Source of the DNA: Triplophysa rosa
Taxonomy: Eukaryota; Chordata; Actinopteri; Cypriniformes; Nemacheilidae
Direction of reading: 5' to 3'
Assembly: GCF_024868665.1 (NCBI RefSeq)
Contig: NC_079905.1
Coordinates: forward strand, 1,549,042 to 1,613,041
DNA length: 64,000 nucleotides
Part shown: piece after piece, positions 1 to 11,042 of the stretch
Numbering within the stretch: position 1 is the stretch's first letter
Layout of the letters: the number at the start of each line of letters is the position of its first letter
Notes under the pieces: generated by a model
Seen by the model: only the letters and a program-made list of their open reading frames with translations
The model's database searches: none
What the model was told of the DNA's origin: nothing
Translations under genes and position numbers: made by a program

Positions 1-364
1 CTTCACCTGGCCGTCATGTCTCTGGCGTGTCTCGGGATCAGCAGCTGCACGCTGTCCACCTGGCTGACCTGCCGGTTGGCCAGCAGCGAGCAGCAGCGCA
101 TGTTCCTGGAGAGAGAACATTCACTGCATCACTCGCACGAAATGGCAGAGAAGGTACGCCTGGAGCCGGTATGTGTCTGCGTGCAAAACAAACATTTGTC
201 TTCGTAACCATAGTAACATTTTTCATATTGATTCAGTAACTTATTATATGGCCCATTATTTTTTTGCTTGACTGCTATTGCGTCTCTGTTTTCAGGAGGT
301 TTTGGATAACACCAGTAACGGCATCTCGCAAATCTCCTTCAACGGACTGAGCGCATCACCGTGA
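1..364 (+). CDS. tmem196: tmem196, 3' coding exons (partial)
   Basis: Two exons are visible: 1-153 (open at the left edge, frame 1) and 296-364, with stop TGA at 362-364. The 142-bp intron starts GTACGC and ends TTTTCAG. The 73 residues comprise a last hydrophobic segment (from [18 protein letters not shown]) followed by a basic/His-rich tail containing [15 protein letters not shown], which I recognise as the conserved C-terminus of TMEM196, a small four-pass membrane protein whose biochemical role is poorly known. Exon 2 adds [17 protein letters not shown], which matches the family's variable tail. Earlier membrane segments are left of the window. Being upstream of polr1f on the same strand is the conserved vertebrate order. 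The splice phase is 0. Identification is from remembered family sequence, not a search. Confidence 0.92.
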
Positions 365-860
365 GCTCCCAACAGCACAGTTCTTCCATCTGATTGGCTG
401 GGACAAGCTGACAGTTCTACATTCTGATTGGCTGAGCATGCTGACCGTTCTTTTGATTGGCATAGGCAGGCTGACAGCAGTGACAGGATATCCTGTGCAT
501 GCTTATGTTCAGAGAGCGGACAGGTGAGATAACAGTACTGATCGGACAGGTGACACCTGGTGACCTCAGCAGACATCAGTACTGAAGTATTTGATAACCA
601 GCGTACAGAACACAGACTATTTCTATTGAGTACAATAGACAAATAAGCATGCTTTCTCTCTCTCTCTCTTGATATCTAGATAAAGGGAATGTTGAATTTG
701 AAATTGTAATCCTGATATTGTACTGTATGGTATACTGAATGCATTTATCCTGACCGTAAAAAGTGCACACTGTAAAATGCCTGTATAGATATTCATTCAT
801 TTACAGTATTTTTATATAGAGGCTTCGTATTAAAATGAAATAAATTTGTCAAATATAATT
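365..860 (+). other. tmem196: tmem196 3'UTR with poly(A) signal
   Basis: Non-coding sequence after the tmem196 stop. It includes a short CT tract (about 652-669). A canonical AATAAA lies at 839-844 and is the likely cleavage signal. The UTR end is inferred. Confidence 0.55.
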
Positions 861-1430
861 TGTGTTTCAAATCATTTAATCACATCTAGGGCACGTTCAA
901 GGTCAAACCGGTTTGCTACGGTTTCCGGTTTCAGGGTTTGAGATGCGTGTTCTCTTACAAATGTGTCCTCTGCAGCTCGGTATACGCAACAATTGAAGAT
1001 ATTAGAAGACTTTTGCAGTATTCAACACGTATTTATAGCTATGATTCTTTCCGACAACAAAGCACCGTCCTACACAACCAGCTCGGAATCATGACATCAG
1101 AAGTGGGAATTATCAAATAGAGAGCACTTGACGGCAGAATTAGTCCCAAGTTGCATTTAAATAGTACACTAAAACGCGTACTTATGTTAGCACTTACTAC
1201 ATAAAGTAGGCTATACTTAAAACATAGGTCTACTTGAATTTTGAACTTGAAGCAAAATACTTTTTAATGCACAACCATGACTGTTTCGATATCTTTCAAA
1301 AATCTTTCATCTTCCTAAATGCAGAGAATTGTCATTTTTTACAATAATATTTTATATTGTTGTAACATTTTGAATTATTTTGGTGCTGGTTGTTGGTTTA
1401 CAGAAAGTTTAGAAAATAAATTAAAGGCGT
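861..1430. other. intergenic, tmem196 to polr1f
   Basis: AT-rich sequence without a recognisable gene. The stretch 1150-1300 is rich in TACTT/AAGTA words, also found near 37.0-37.6, 49.7-49.9, 56.4 and 60.1-60.2 kb, and is probably decayed repeat sequence. Confidence 0.4.
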
Positions 1431-1445
1431 CGTGTTTGCAAGCTA

Positions 1446-1524
1446 CACCGCGTCTACACCGAAGGCGACATGTCGCGTCGCGTCGCGTCGCGTCGCGCCG
1501 GTTGCGTCCGGTGTAGACGCGGTG
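1446..1524. repeat. inverted repeat with GC-rich pentamer core
   Basis: The 15-bp arms CACCGCGTCTACACC (1446-1460) and GGTGTAGACGCGGTG (1510-1524) are exact reverse complements. Between them are about five copies of a GCGTC-type pentamer (about 1473-1498). This could be a small foldback transposon or a stem-loop in the upstream region of polr1f. Nothing else identifies it. Confidence 0.6.
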
Positions 1525-1765
1525 AGATGGCAGATATACAAACGTTTGCGTTTCTGCTGCAATATTTATTGTTAGTAATAAAGTTACAGTGTGGATTGAG
1601 TTCGCTTATTTATAAACGATGATATAGCTGAAATCTCACCGAACGCCAGCGGTTGCGATGGTGTAGTTCTGCTCTGCTCCGCTGGGTGTCGCACGTCACG
1701 GCGTGTGCCTCACATCCAAACTCACGAGTAAACGCACCACGTGTTCCTCCACGAGCGCGTACGGC
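1525..1765 (+). promoter_or_regulatory. polr1f: polr1f promoter and 5'UTR region
   Basis: The sequence just before the polr1f start codon is GC-rich, lacks an obvious TATA box and contains a perfect CACGTG E-box at 1738-1743. MYC-type E-boxes are common near ribosome-biogenesis genes, so the site fits the gene. The transcription start is not visible. Confidence 0.4.
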
Positions 1766-2040
1766 ATGGCGAACTGGACGCAAGAGGACGGAGCGACAAA
1801 ACCAGTGACAAACCCCACAAATGTGTCCAGCGCTCTACAAATCCACGGCGGAGACGCTCCCGCGGTCCCGTGTCTGATTCCGTCGTTCGCGGACGCGGTG
1901 ACGCTGCTGAGTTCGTAGTACTCGTGTCTCGTGCTAGACACGCACCGGAGGCACGTCCTGCTGCCTCCCGTTTACCTGCGCAAGAAACGCACCGGGATAC
2001 AGGAGGAATTCGACTCGGAGTTGCTCAAATACTCCCGCAG
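1766..2040 (+). CDS. polr1f: polr1f coding exon 1 (contains TAG)
   Basis: Ninety-one codons plus two bases (AG). The donor is CGCAG|GTAAAA. Codons 1-50 are open, codon 51 (1916-1918) is TAG, and codons 52-91 are open and conserved (YSCLV..EFDSELLKYSR). Confidence 0.88.
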
Positions 2041-3707
2041 GTAAAAATACCACGGTATATTCTCTATAAATAGCATGTTCTTGCCATTGTAACACCATCG
2101 TACTTTAATATATATATATATATATATCTCATAGTGCTTAGTGATGATTAGTTCATAAACATTGGAACTGGTATTTACTTCATTACAACACTGTACAGTC
2201 CATAATGCTCCATGTTCGTCAAACATGGTAATACCGTGCTGCTCATGATATTACCAACGGTACATATTTTTGTATGCATGTCCTCATTTTTTGTTGAATG
2301 TAATACAGTGACAGTCTGCAAAACATTAGTTTCAGCCGAATTTAACAGCGCATTAGTTTGTTTATTATCTTCCGTTCTTAAATAGGATAAATCTGTGTGA
2401 TCTTTGAATTTGTGGTACTGTTACCAAAACTATATTTTTGGCTTTTTTCTTTAAATATTTGTGTAAATTTTCTATAATTTTATATGGACCGATGGGGGAA
2501 CGTGTGACAAAGTTCTTCCAGATTTCAAAGTGTTTTGGTTTACAAACTAGTACTAGTTTTACCTTTCGAGTTAGGTTTTAACATCTTGTCTAACATCTGT
2601 GATGCAGTCTGAAAGGTGTTCCTATGGCGTACGACGATATCATGATCATAGGACAGCATGGAGACATTTATGACGATCAAGGATTTATCCACCTCAACGT
2701 TGAAGCATCGTTTGTGGTCTTCAAGCCGAAGAAGGAATCAAAGCTTGTGGTGCGTTTTACACGTGCTGTGCGTGTTTGTGAAACTGTTCATGAGTTCTTC
2801 ATGGTCTGACTGAATTTTGTTGTGTTTCTCTCAGGGTGTCATTAATAAAATTGCAGTGGGTCACGTGGGCTGTCTGGTCCACGGCTGCTTTAACGCATGT
2901 GTGGTGAAGCCCAGTCAGCTGACCTCAGAGCAGTGGAGGGATTGTGGGCTGCGTGCTGGAGAGAGTGTGGAGTTTGAGGTTTTTCAGCTGGATTCTGATT
3001 GTGCAGGTGTTCTGCTCATCAGAGGACGGCTGGAGAAATCCAGGTTTGTGTTTGAGACATCTGACACAAAAGTCATGTTTGCTGTTTACTAGACTGCTCC
3101 AAATAGCTTTCCAAGACGTTGCTGTGAGATTCCCTGTCTTATTGATTTGTTGATTTATTTCAGGGTGCAAGAGCTTTTAGCTCAAGCAGAGCAAACGAAA
3201 GCCTCTGTGAACCTACCAGCAGAACCTGAAAACACGGAAGATACAACTGACAGTCCAAAACCCAAGAAGAAAAAGAAGAAAGATAAGCGTGAGAAACAGG
3301 CCACTTCTGAAGATTCTGTAGATGACAGCAGCCTGTCGCTGACATGTGACGACCGTGAACCGAATGTGGACGAGACAGAGTTGGATTTAAACTCTAGTAA
3401 ACCGCACAAAAAGAAAAAGAAAGATAAGCGTGAGAAACAGGCCACTTCTGAAGATTCTGTAGATGACAGCAGCCTGTCGCTGACATGTGAGAATCACGAA
3501 CCCGACGTGGACGGGACGGAGGTGGACTCTAATTCTAACGATCTGCACAAAAAGAGAAAGAAGAAAGATAAGAGAAAAGCTTCGGATGAGGCGTCGCCTT
3601 CTTCAGACTATTTGATTGATAAGACCAGCAGAAAGAGACCGGCGGCAGACCAGATAGAGGACCGTTCTGAAACCACTCGTTTAAAAAAAAATAAAAATGG
3701 ACTATAA
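1766..3707 (+). CDS. polr1f: polr1f (twistnb), RNA polymerase I subunit A43 homologue; in-frame TAG in exon 1
   Basis: POLR1F/RPA43 is the RPB7-like stalk subunit of nucleolar RNA polymerase I. Four exons splice cleanly: 1766-2040, 2608-2749, 2835-3043 and 3164-3707. ATG 1766 begins MANWTQEDG and is the only start that leads into conserved sequence. Exon 1 then encodes the N-terminal fold (YSCLV, LRKKRTGIQ), exon 2 GDIYDDQGFIHLN, and exon 3 the OB-fold region (GHVGCLVHGCF, FEVFQLDSD). Exon 4 is a lysine-rich acidic tail with KKKKKKDK nuclear-localisation stretches. Counting the stop position there are 389 codons, somewhat longer than the human protein because of a tail duplication. The oddity is TAG at 1916-1918 (codon 51), between LLSS and YSCLV, where the human protein has Arg. 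Phase and homology continue unbroken on both sides, so this is a nonsense change, polymorphism or base error rather than an unrecognised intron. If real, translation from exon 2 (ATG 2624) would lose the N-terminal fold. Confidence 0.92.
2608..2749 (+). CDS. polr1f: polr1f coding exon 2
   Basis: The acceptor is GATGCAG. The first T completes AG|T (Ser), followed by LKGVPMAYDDI to KPKKESKLV. The donor is GTG|GTGCGT, ending in phase 0. Confidence 0.9.
2835..3043 (+). CDS. polr1f: polr1f coding exon 3
   Basis: The acceptor is TTTCTCTCAG. The exon encodes GVINKIAVGHVGCLVHGCF through LLIRGRLEKS, the OB-fold part of A43. The donor is AG|GTTTGT, phase 2. Confidence 0.92.
3164..3707 (+). CDS. polr1f: polr1f terminal coding exon 4
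   Basis: The acceptor is TTTATTTCAG and the first G completes AG|G (Arg). It encodes VQELLAQAEQTKAS, then the low-complexity Lys/Glu/Ser tail, ending KKNKNGL and TAA. It contains the 141-bp internal duplication listed separately. Confidence 0.9.
3278..3489 (+). repeat. polr1f: 141-bp in-frame tandem duplication in polr1f tail
   Basis: About 71 bases, from KKDKREKQATSEDSV to SLSLTC, recur almost perfectly 141 bp (47 codons) later; for example AGATAAGCGT is at 3281 and 3422. A third, diverged KKRKKKDKRKAS follows. Near identity implies a recent duplication or ongoing conversion. Confidence 0.85.
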
Positions 3708-3768
3708 AGAATGATCTGATGATTGTCTCTGAAATCCCCTAGAAATTATGTGTGATGAATATCTACAC

Positions 3769-3774
3769 AATAAA
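3769..3774 (+). promoter_or_regulatory. polr1f: polr1f poly(A) signal
   Basis: Canonical AATAAA 62 bases after the stop codon, giving a short 3'UTR. Confidence 0.7.
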
Positions 3775-3779
3775 GTTTA

Positions 3780-6700
3780 TATTCAACAGATGTTAGGAAG
3801 ATTTGTGTTTATTTAGTTTGACCTGAAGATAGGGATGTAAGGATAACCGCTTTGTGATAACGTCCAACGATAAGTAATATCTTTAGTTATCATTAAACCG
3901 TACCGACTAGACCGTTACAAACGGTCACTACTGTCCAGCGGCAGCCAAAGTTAGCAACAGCATAACAGACACATTATGAAATGTGTGTTTCCTTCATTTA
4001 TGTCGGGAGTGCAGAATAAACGACGTTTATTTGTGATCGCAGGGCTTTTAGTCCAAAAATGTGCATATTGGGGGAAATATATACTGAAACACGATTTTTT
4101 CATATTATATTTTAAAGCTCCATCCAACTCATTCTGTTTCTTTGGCGACCACTCTTGTGACTGCAGGTGTCTCTTGGGTGCTAAAGTACACCCGGTTCTC
4201 CTCGACACATGCAGAAAGATGAATTTCTGATTTGTGTTGCGTGTAAGGTTGTTTTCAACCTAAACATGCTAAACTTTTATGGCCCCATTGTGCTAGGATT
4301 AATATTAATATTATGTATTTGATGTTTATTTACAACAAAAGGTGGTTTTAACGAGTCACGTCAATATAAAATTTGGTATCAGTAATTTTTGGACATTTCC
4401 AGCACATTTGAAGAAAGCTGCGATAACACTGTTATCCGTTATAATTTTGTTCACTGTACAGGTAATCATGATGTGAAAAGTCATACCGAGACATTCCTGA
4501 AGAGGGCGGTATGTGTTTAAATATTCAACAAGGCTTGATTTCAGCTTTATACAAGGCTGTCAAGAAAAAGCCTCATTTTATGACAATGTGATTCTGGCTA
4601 TAATGTGGTTAGCAAAGGTAAACTTTTACAATTTTTTTAAAAAGTTGAAATTAAAAGCCTGAATAGTGGGAAAATTCGAAATGTTCAATAAATGTTTCAT
4701 TTAGCAATAATAATCAGAATCAGAATCAACAATTTCTAGTGTTATAGGCAATTTAAAGCATTGATATAAAGCATGCTGAGCAGTCACACGTGTGTCACTA
4801 TGTCTTCAAACATGGCTCACCCGATCAGAATTCATAGCAGGAAATATATTGTTTTTTGATCATTTAATTTAGTATTTTAATTCAATCTGCAATAAGAACA
4901 GCGACATTTTTAGTGTGGATTAATAACTACAATTTAATTAATAGTAGTCTAATTTTGATAACACAGAAGACATTTGCCCTGCAGGTGGAGTCAAACTTCT
5001 CTTCTTTTGGGAACTTTGTTGTTCTGTATAATGTCTATTTTTACATGCTCAGGAAGCACAGTCAGGTTTCCAAACCTGGTACTTTTCTGTCATAAATTAA
5101 ATAAGCTTTTGGCAGAATGTAACCATGTTTTTTTTAGCTTTGTGGCTGAGATTGTGCGAGTTATTTGGCTGTATGTGCAGAAAAACTGCCTGACCTGTTT
5201 TTGAGCCAATGACCATCATTTTATGTCCAGACCTTTTTATTCTTAACCACATTAGTAATTACTTGAAGACGCTAAACATGTCCTAATGTCACATCCTAAA
5301 ACAGGAAATGACATCACAGTGTCTCATCACCCTCATGATGGTCTCAGCGCTTCCATGAAATGTGTGAATACTGGTCGAAAAATCTTTTGTACCTCACTGT
5401 GTCCGGTTGTTTATTTCCAGTAAAGTTCTGGACTGCTGGGAATGGGTTTTGAAGACCTGGAGGTTTGCGTGGGAAATCTCTCCTGGCCTGTGAGTAACTC
5501 TGTATCAGGGGAAAAGTGTATGAACAGAAGTACAGTAAATCACAGATCTTTTCTGAAAGTGTCTGAGGTCTTCAGCCAGATCAGACCTTCAAATACACAC
5601 ACAGATCTTCTTCATCACGCAAACGTCCAGCTCGTGTGTGTGTGTGTGTGAAGATCTCAACCTGGATTCTGTTCAGTTTCGAGTCAGCTGGGATTACGTG
5701 CAGACTGATGCATTTTGCTTTTCTTTTGCCCCTGTTGTTCAAAAGACAAAATGAGTCTTCTCGTAACTTCAGAGGAGTTTGGATCCTCATCTTTGAGGTG
5801 TCGGCTTGGATCAGGGCCAGACCCGCTCATAGTCTGAATGGTTCTCACTTTTTTCTCATGGCAGGGGAACGGTGCGATTCAGTAGGAGGGAGAGAATATG
5901 ACATTTTTGTCATTTTTATTAGGCCTACACCTCTGATAAGTGGCCCTCACGCTTATGTTTGAGGTTATGTGGGGTGCGAGACGAACCGAAGTTCTTGGTG
6001 AGAGTCGTTCCGATTCTCCGAATGTCAACCAAAAACACAGATAACAATCCCGATAGTGAATAAATTACAAAGATTTTCAGGCTGGTCAACATCTATGAGC
6101 ACAATCCAAATTCTCTTTTGATGGCTCAGATTGACTGTTAATGTTTGTCATTTTTTCCCAAATGTAAGTCAAATCGTCACGATTGTAATTATAAGTTTCT
6201 ATCTTGACTTTTTTGTCAAAATTGAGTTATTCACATATTCTTATTCCTTGGCAATTTATTTACATTATGTGATGTTTTTCTTTCTTTACGTTGTGTACAT
6301 TTTGGGACTTTTTTAGAAGGCATAAGGGTTTTATCTACAAAGTCATATGCAAAAACGTATGTCACTTATGTCGCAGATAGAACCTTTCTATCCAAGGCAA
6401 CGAAATATAATAAAGCATCAGTAGTTTGACCTAAAGATGTCCAAATGGCAACATTGGCTTAACCAATGGTCTAAGTTTGGGGTTGGATATCTGTTTGGCT
6501 CAACATTTGACTCCTGCTTCTTTTTAATATTCTTTCCTTTGATGTCACAAAGTGTACGTACCCTTTATGGATCCTGCAATCCTTCAATAAATTGTCAAAA
6601 ACTCAACAAAACTAATAATTTTCAAACAAAATTAATCAAATAAAAAAGAAGTGGTGCTCACATAATATACTATACTAAAATGTAATACAAAGTGATGTTG

Positions 6701-7050
6701 ATACATTGAAAGTTACATCCAATTGTATTTGTGCGTGCTATGTACAACTTTTTAGAGTATTGTGTCCTGAACTTAGAAACCTGCCAACTCCAAACTCTAC
6801 TGAAATCAGCTTAAGCACTTTTCTAGAGGAGTGCCAATTGTATTGCTGCATATATAGTTTCATTTTAAATGACTTAAATATGAGCTAACTATGTAGACAG
6901 CTAGGCACCTGACTGGGTTTTGGAACCATATCTTTTTTAAGCCGGAATTGCATTTTGTACCATAAAAATCCCACAGACTGGAGACAGACTTTTTTTGAGC
7001 CGCTGCCAAACGTTAAAGATATTTCTCTTTACTCTCACTTCATATTGTCT
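3780..7050. other. gene-free AT-rich interval
   Basis: No coding exon is recognisable on either strand. From 3830 to 4460 there are traces of a diverged transposon: an AGGGATGTAA start, then GATAAC and GTTATC words. A short GT tract lies near 5634-5651. Otherwise nothing distinctive. Confidence 0.5.
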
Positions 7051-7059
7051 TAGGTGTTT

Positions 7060-7205
7060 TAATTTCCTGGCAGAAATCCTTATTTCCTGATGAGCTTAAT
7101 TGATATTAAAAGCCCTGGCTGTCAGAAATCTGCGAGCACCGTATAGCTGATGCTGACCCAAAATAACCTCACGCTCGGGTCACGCCAGGCCATTTCGTAC
7201 CTGTT
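7060..7205. promoter_or_regulatory. candidate conserved non-coding patch
   Basis: Non-repetitive sequence with TTAATTGATATTAAA-type homeodomain words, unlike the surrounding AT-rich DNA. The inference is from composition only. Confidence 0.2.
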
Positions 7206-7589
7206 TGGAACGGCTGACTCATCAGATGACTAAACTCATCTCTGCTCATTTCTCTTGTGTCTCAAGAGAGACGGCAGTGTTTTGGATCAGGCTCATGTTT
7301 ACTGCTGCTCGAGTGGGTTGGAGGGTTTCTTTATACAAAAACAAGCACAAGATAGTCAGAGGTCTTTTCGTTTCGTTTTCAGCCACCTCAGCATGATCTT
7401 GTGTTTGATGTTGGTTTACAGAGCGCGGGCGTCCTCGGGGGGCGAGAGGAAGTGACCTCATTCTTCAGCGTGAGACACCTCATCATTGTTCATTTGTGGT
7501 GTGGACCAATTTCTGCTTTTATATTTAAAGTGTATTAAAGTGTAGAGTATTTGGGTTTTCTATAAAAGAAACGACTGAATTTTACAGTA

Positions 7590-7790
7590 AAGGGGTAGTT
7601 AATCAAATTCCCCAAAATGAAAATTATTTTATTTACACGCTCATGTCATTTCAAGCCTGTATGAGTTTTTTCTTCAAAATATCTTCTTTTGTGGTCTGAT
7701 TTTGTCGATAAGCAAACAACACTGAACCTCATTGACTTCCATTCACTGAGACATTTCTCAAAATATCTTCTTTTCTAAAATCCTGTTGCT
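7590..7790. mobile_element. family A MITE-like repeat, fragment
   Basis: Matches other window copies through GGGGTAGTTAATC, AAAATGAAAATTATTT, CTCATGTCATTTCAAGCC and ATATCTTCTTTTGT. This family of short palindromic elements begins AAAGGGATAGTTCACCC and is very abundant in cyprinid genomes. This copy lacks one end. Confidence 0.7.
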
Positions 7791-8089
7791 CGGCTTGACA
7801 CCCATTAACCACCAGCAGATCCCTGTAACATCTGTAATACCTTTCCATAGATTTTGCGAATAATAATAAAAACTAAATGAGGGTTGAGATCAGTCTAACT
7901 CCGTTTTCTGTCATCTTCTCCATTGAAGTGTCTCTCCGTCTGATATTCTCCAGTTTTATGACTTGTGAAGATCTCGAAGACAGACCGCTGCCAAGTGACA
8001 CAAGACAGATCTGATGCCTGGAGCTGAGATTTATGTCCATCTGTAGAGAAGACAGATGAGGGTGGAGAGATGATGGTTTGGAGAGACGT

Positions 8090-8350
8090 TGGATGGGTTC
8101 TGGAGAAGCGTCGCTGGTTTCCGGGCTCTGCCGCGGGGATGAACGTGCTAATTGGCTCTGGCTCTCTCTACGTATCCTGTGTCAAAGTTTCCATTGGGAT
8201 GGGATTTGAACCACACACATGAAAGCAGCAGGGATTAATGAGAAATGGTCGTCGGCGGGTCCAGACGCACGGACACGCCCCCTCGCACCTCGTCGGCCCG
8301 CCACTGAGAACCTCCCTCGCTGATTAGTGATTTGTAAGCGGTTCTGCTCT
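8090..8350. promoter_or_regulatory. candidate regulatory patch
   Basis: GC-richer, repeat-free segment with GTGCTAATTGGC and GCTGATTAGTGATTT, words containing homeodomain cores. It could be an enhancer of ferd3l, twist1 or polr1f. No coding frame is supported. Confidence 0.25.
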
Positions 8351-9299
8351 GCCTTTCCAAACTCGCAGCACTGGAAAGATCAGAAAGACCCAAAAAACAC
8401 TTAAGCATTCTAACAGCCTGACCTGCCCGGTGCAGAACGCCTCATATCTTGGCTTAAAAGGTAGGATTGAATCATATCAAAGGCGTTTCTCTGGGGTCGC
8501 TGACATCCATGAAATCTTTTTACGGCTTTTTCAAAGGCATTTCTGGGAAATTTATGGGCCTGTTGGCACCTCTGCTTTTTTACTTGCGCACTTGAACGCA
8601 GATCTACCCAGATGAATCCAGAATCTTTAGTTTTAGTATGAAACATCTCATTATCATTTGGAAACTGTTTTGCTAACCGCATACTGAGCTTTGAGCATTT
8701 TTTAAACCCCTAACCTCAATTTCAAGTCGTTGCTGTGTGTCTGTTGATGGTAATTCACAAGAGGGTGTAAATGTGCTGTTACATTCGTGTGAAATGTCCT
8801 GGAAGATCGTTTGCCTGAATTACAGAGAAAAAAAACATAGTACGACTCATTTCCAAAGCACTAAGCACGAGTTTAAAAAAACTTAAAAACTAACCAAAAA
8901 AATGGCATTCCTTCCGAATCCTCATGTGTCCAAATTCGCTGTTTTCAGGAGAAGAAAAAAACTTTATTTTCGAAATGATGAAGTACTGTGTTGTTAAAGT
9001 TGAAAAGCACTTTTTAATACGTTTTATTAGATATTTGCAAAACTAAAGGGTGGCCAATAATAATACAAATCCTGAAATATGGAGATATGAGGTTTCAGGA
9101 CAGCAGCGACATTTAAGTGAACTGCTGTCATTCATGTCAAAGACTTTAAATTTACTTTTAATAGATTTTTTGTTTTTGTTTTGCTCTCGACAGGTTGTGG
9201 TCGCTGTATGTGGTGGTTCTTCAGTGGAACACAAAATGAAAAATTTGAAATGTTTGGAACAACATTAGGGGTTAGTAGGCTAAACATGTTTCCTTCTTT

Positions 9300-10159
9300 G
9301 GTAACACTTTACATTAAGGTTCCCTTCATAAAGCATTTATAAATGTGTTCATTAATGGTTAATAAGCCCTTTACAAATGCATTATAAAGCAGTTATAACT
9401 GTGTAAATAAAAAGGGGGATTCTAATGAAATACCTGCCAAATAGTGAGACATTTTTAACTCACATGTTATAAATGCTTAATAAGTGTATTTATTCTTTAT
9501 TTATTTGACTCGAAAGCAGATTCATTATTATCTTGATGTTGTTTGCAAAACAGGCTGTCAGACGGGAGACTGCAGGGTGTTATGTTGGTTTTTCTTTCAT
9601 ATCTTATGTCACTTTTCAAACCTTGTTGCTTACCTGATCCGAACGTTTTCCGGTGCTCTCCAGAATGCCCTCAGATCATGATGCTTATCCAAAGCTGTTT
9701 TTTCTTGCTAACCAAGATAAATTCATCAAACTTTTGATCACTTTTGAACACTAAATGCACAAAGGTTGTTGTAAACTTGTTTGTTTACAATGTTTTATTA
9801 ATGATTCAACTACTTGCAATAGTTAAGCAAAACCAGAAAACTTTTATTTATTATTTATTGTAGAAACAGAATGCTCACAGGGCTGCATCTCTGATGTGAA
9901 GCACATATTTAGAAGTATTGACAGCCCATGAAAGTGCACTTTAAAGAAAAGTGGATGCCTGTGAAGTATTCTCATTTATTAAGCATTTATAACATGCGAG
10001 TTAAAAATGTCTCACTATTTGGCAGGTATTTCGCTAGAATCCCCCTTTTTATTTACGCAGTTATAACTGCTTTATAATGCATTTGTAAAGGACTTATTAA
10101 TTATTAATGAACACATTTACAAATGCTTTATAAAGGGAACCTTAATGTAAAGTGCTACC
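9300..10159. mobile_element. 860-bp element with long terminal inverted repeats
   Basis: The left arm (9300 to about 9484, starting GGTAACACTTTACATTAAGG) reappears reverse-complemented at about 9977-10159, ending TTAATGTAAAGTGCTACC. The arms are about 185 bp each with a unique centre of about 490 bp and no transposase. The flanks are CCTTCTTT (9292-9299) and CTTTCTTT (10160-10167), which agree at 7 of 8 positions. This fits a non-autonomous DNA transposon with an 8-bp target duplication (hAT-like). Confidence 0.85.
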
Positions 10160-10399
10160 CTTTCTTTCTTGTATCTTTTTCTCTCATTGCTGCTGTTTTA
10201 TTCTGTCATTTGCTAGGGTTTGGTTTGGTTTACATGTCCTGGGATTTAAACCGCAGTGACACGAGGGTATTACCTGCGACTTCGGTGTGTGTGTTTGTGT
10301 GTGCTGACACACATCTGGCTGGTGTAAATACATTTGAAATGTGTGTCATTTCAAAATAATCCTGCGTATAACGTCACATCAATATCATCCTGTTCTGTA

Positions 10400-10760
10400 C
10401 CTACCACAGTCTCTCCGAGTGATGACAGAAAATAAACAGCCCGCGGGAGAGAGCCGTGACTGGACTGTTTTGTTTTTCGGTCTGGTCACAGTTGTTTTAT
10501 TTTTGGTATAGGGTTTGTTGATGTTTCCCCCTTTTCCGATGTGATTTTAATGTGCGCTTTTCTCTCAAAGGACGGGGACCGTTTCCGTCTCTTGTGCCTC
10601 TGCCAGCTCGGCTGGATTAATTGGCTTTTCTAATCGGCAGGGCTTCAATGGCTTTAAAGACGTCTAGACTAAGCTTAATTGTGTCAAAAGTTACATTTGC
10701 TTTGTGAGCAAAACGTCAGTGGCGCGGGAGATTGTCCGCTGATATTCTGCCACAAGGGGC
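10400..10760. promoter_or_regulatory. candidate conserved non-coding element
   Basis: Repeat-free, mixed-composition segment with GGATTAATTGGC, TTCTAATCGG and AAGCTTAATTGTG, i.e. several homeodomain-type cores within about 100 bp. It is a plausible distal enhancer in the polr1f-ferd3l gap. No ORF with coding character. Confidence 0.3.
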
Positions 10761-10774
10761 GCTATGTCATAAGA

Positions 10775-11042
10775 ATGAAAAGTCACAGATGAGCGATATC
10801 TCAGTTATTTTTCTAGACGTCAGTGTGAATAAACAGAGGGTAATGTAATCTCTTGCTTACGTTCTCATCGGCATCTCAGAAATCTTCAAAAAAGAAGGTT
10901 CAGAAGAGATGTGTCAAACTGAGCTCTTTGTCAAGTCTGCCATCAAAGGTCAATGTTATTGAAGATCTCAATATAACCTCAAACATTTCTCATCAAATGT
11001 ACTCAACTCCAGTAGATGTGTATCGGGTGGTTTTGGGGATGT
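10775..11042 (+). repeat. family B dispersed repeat, copy 1
   Basis: Shares with the other family B copies: GTCACAGATGAG, a CATCGGCATCTCAGA-type block, TGTGTCAAACTGAGCTC, TCTGCCATCAAAGGTCAA and ATTTCTCATCAAATG. No transposase or RNA-promoter motif is seen. Confidence 0.7.

Noticed and set aside
1741..2073. 110-residue open frame overlapping polr1f exon 1 in another frame
   Set aside because: Conserved residues are in the frame starting at 1766; this frame reads through the intron donor.
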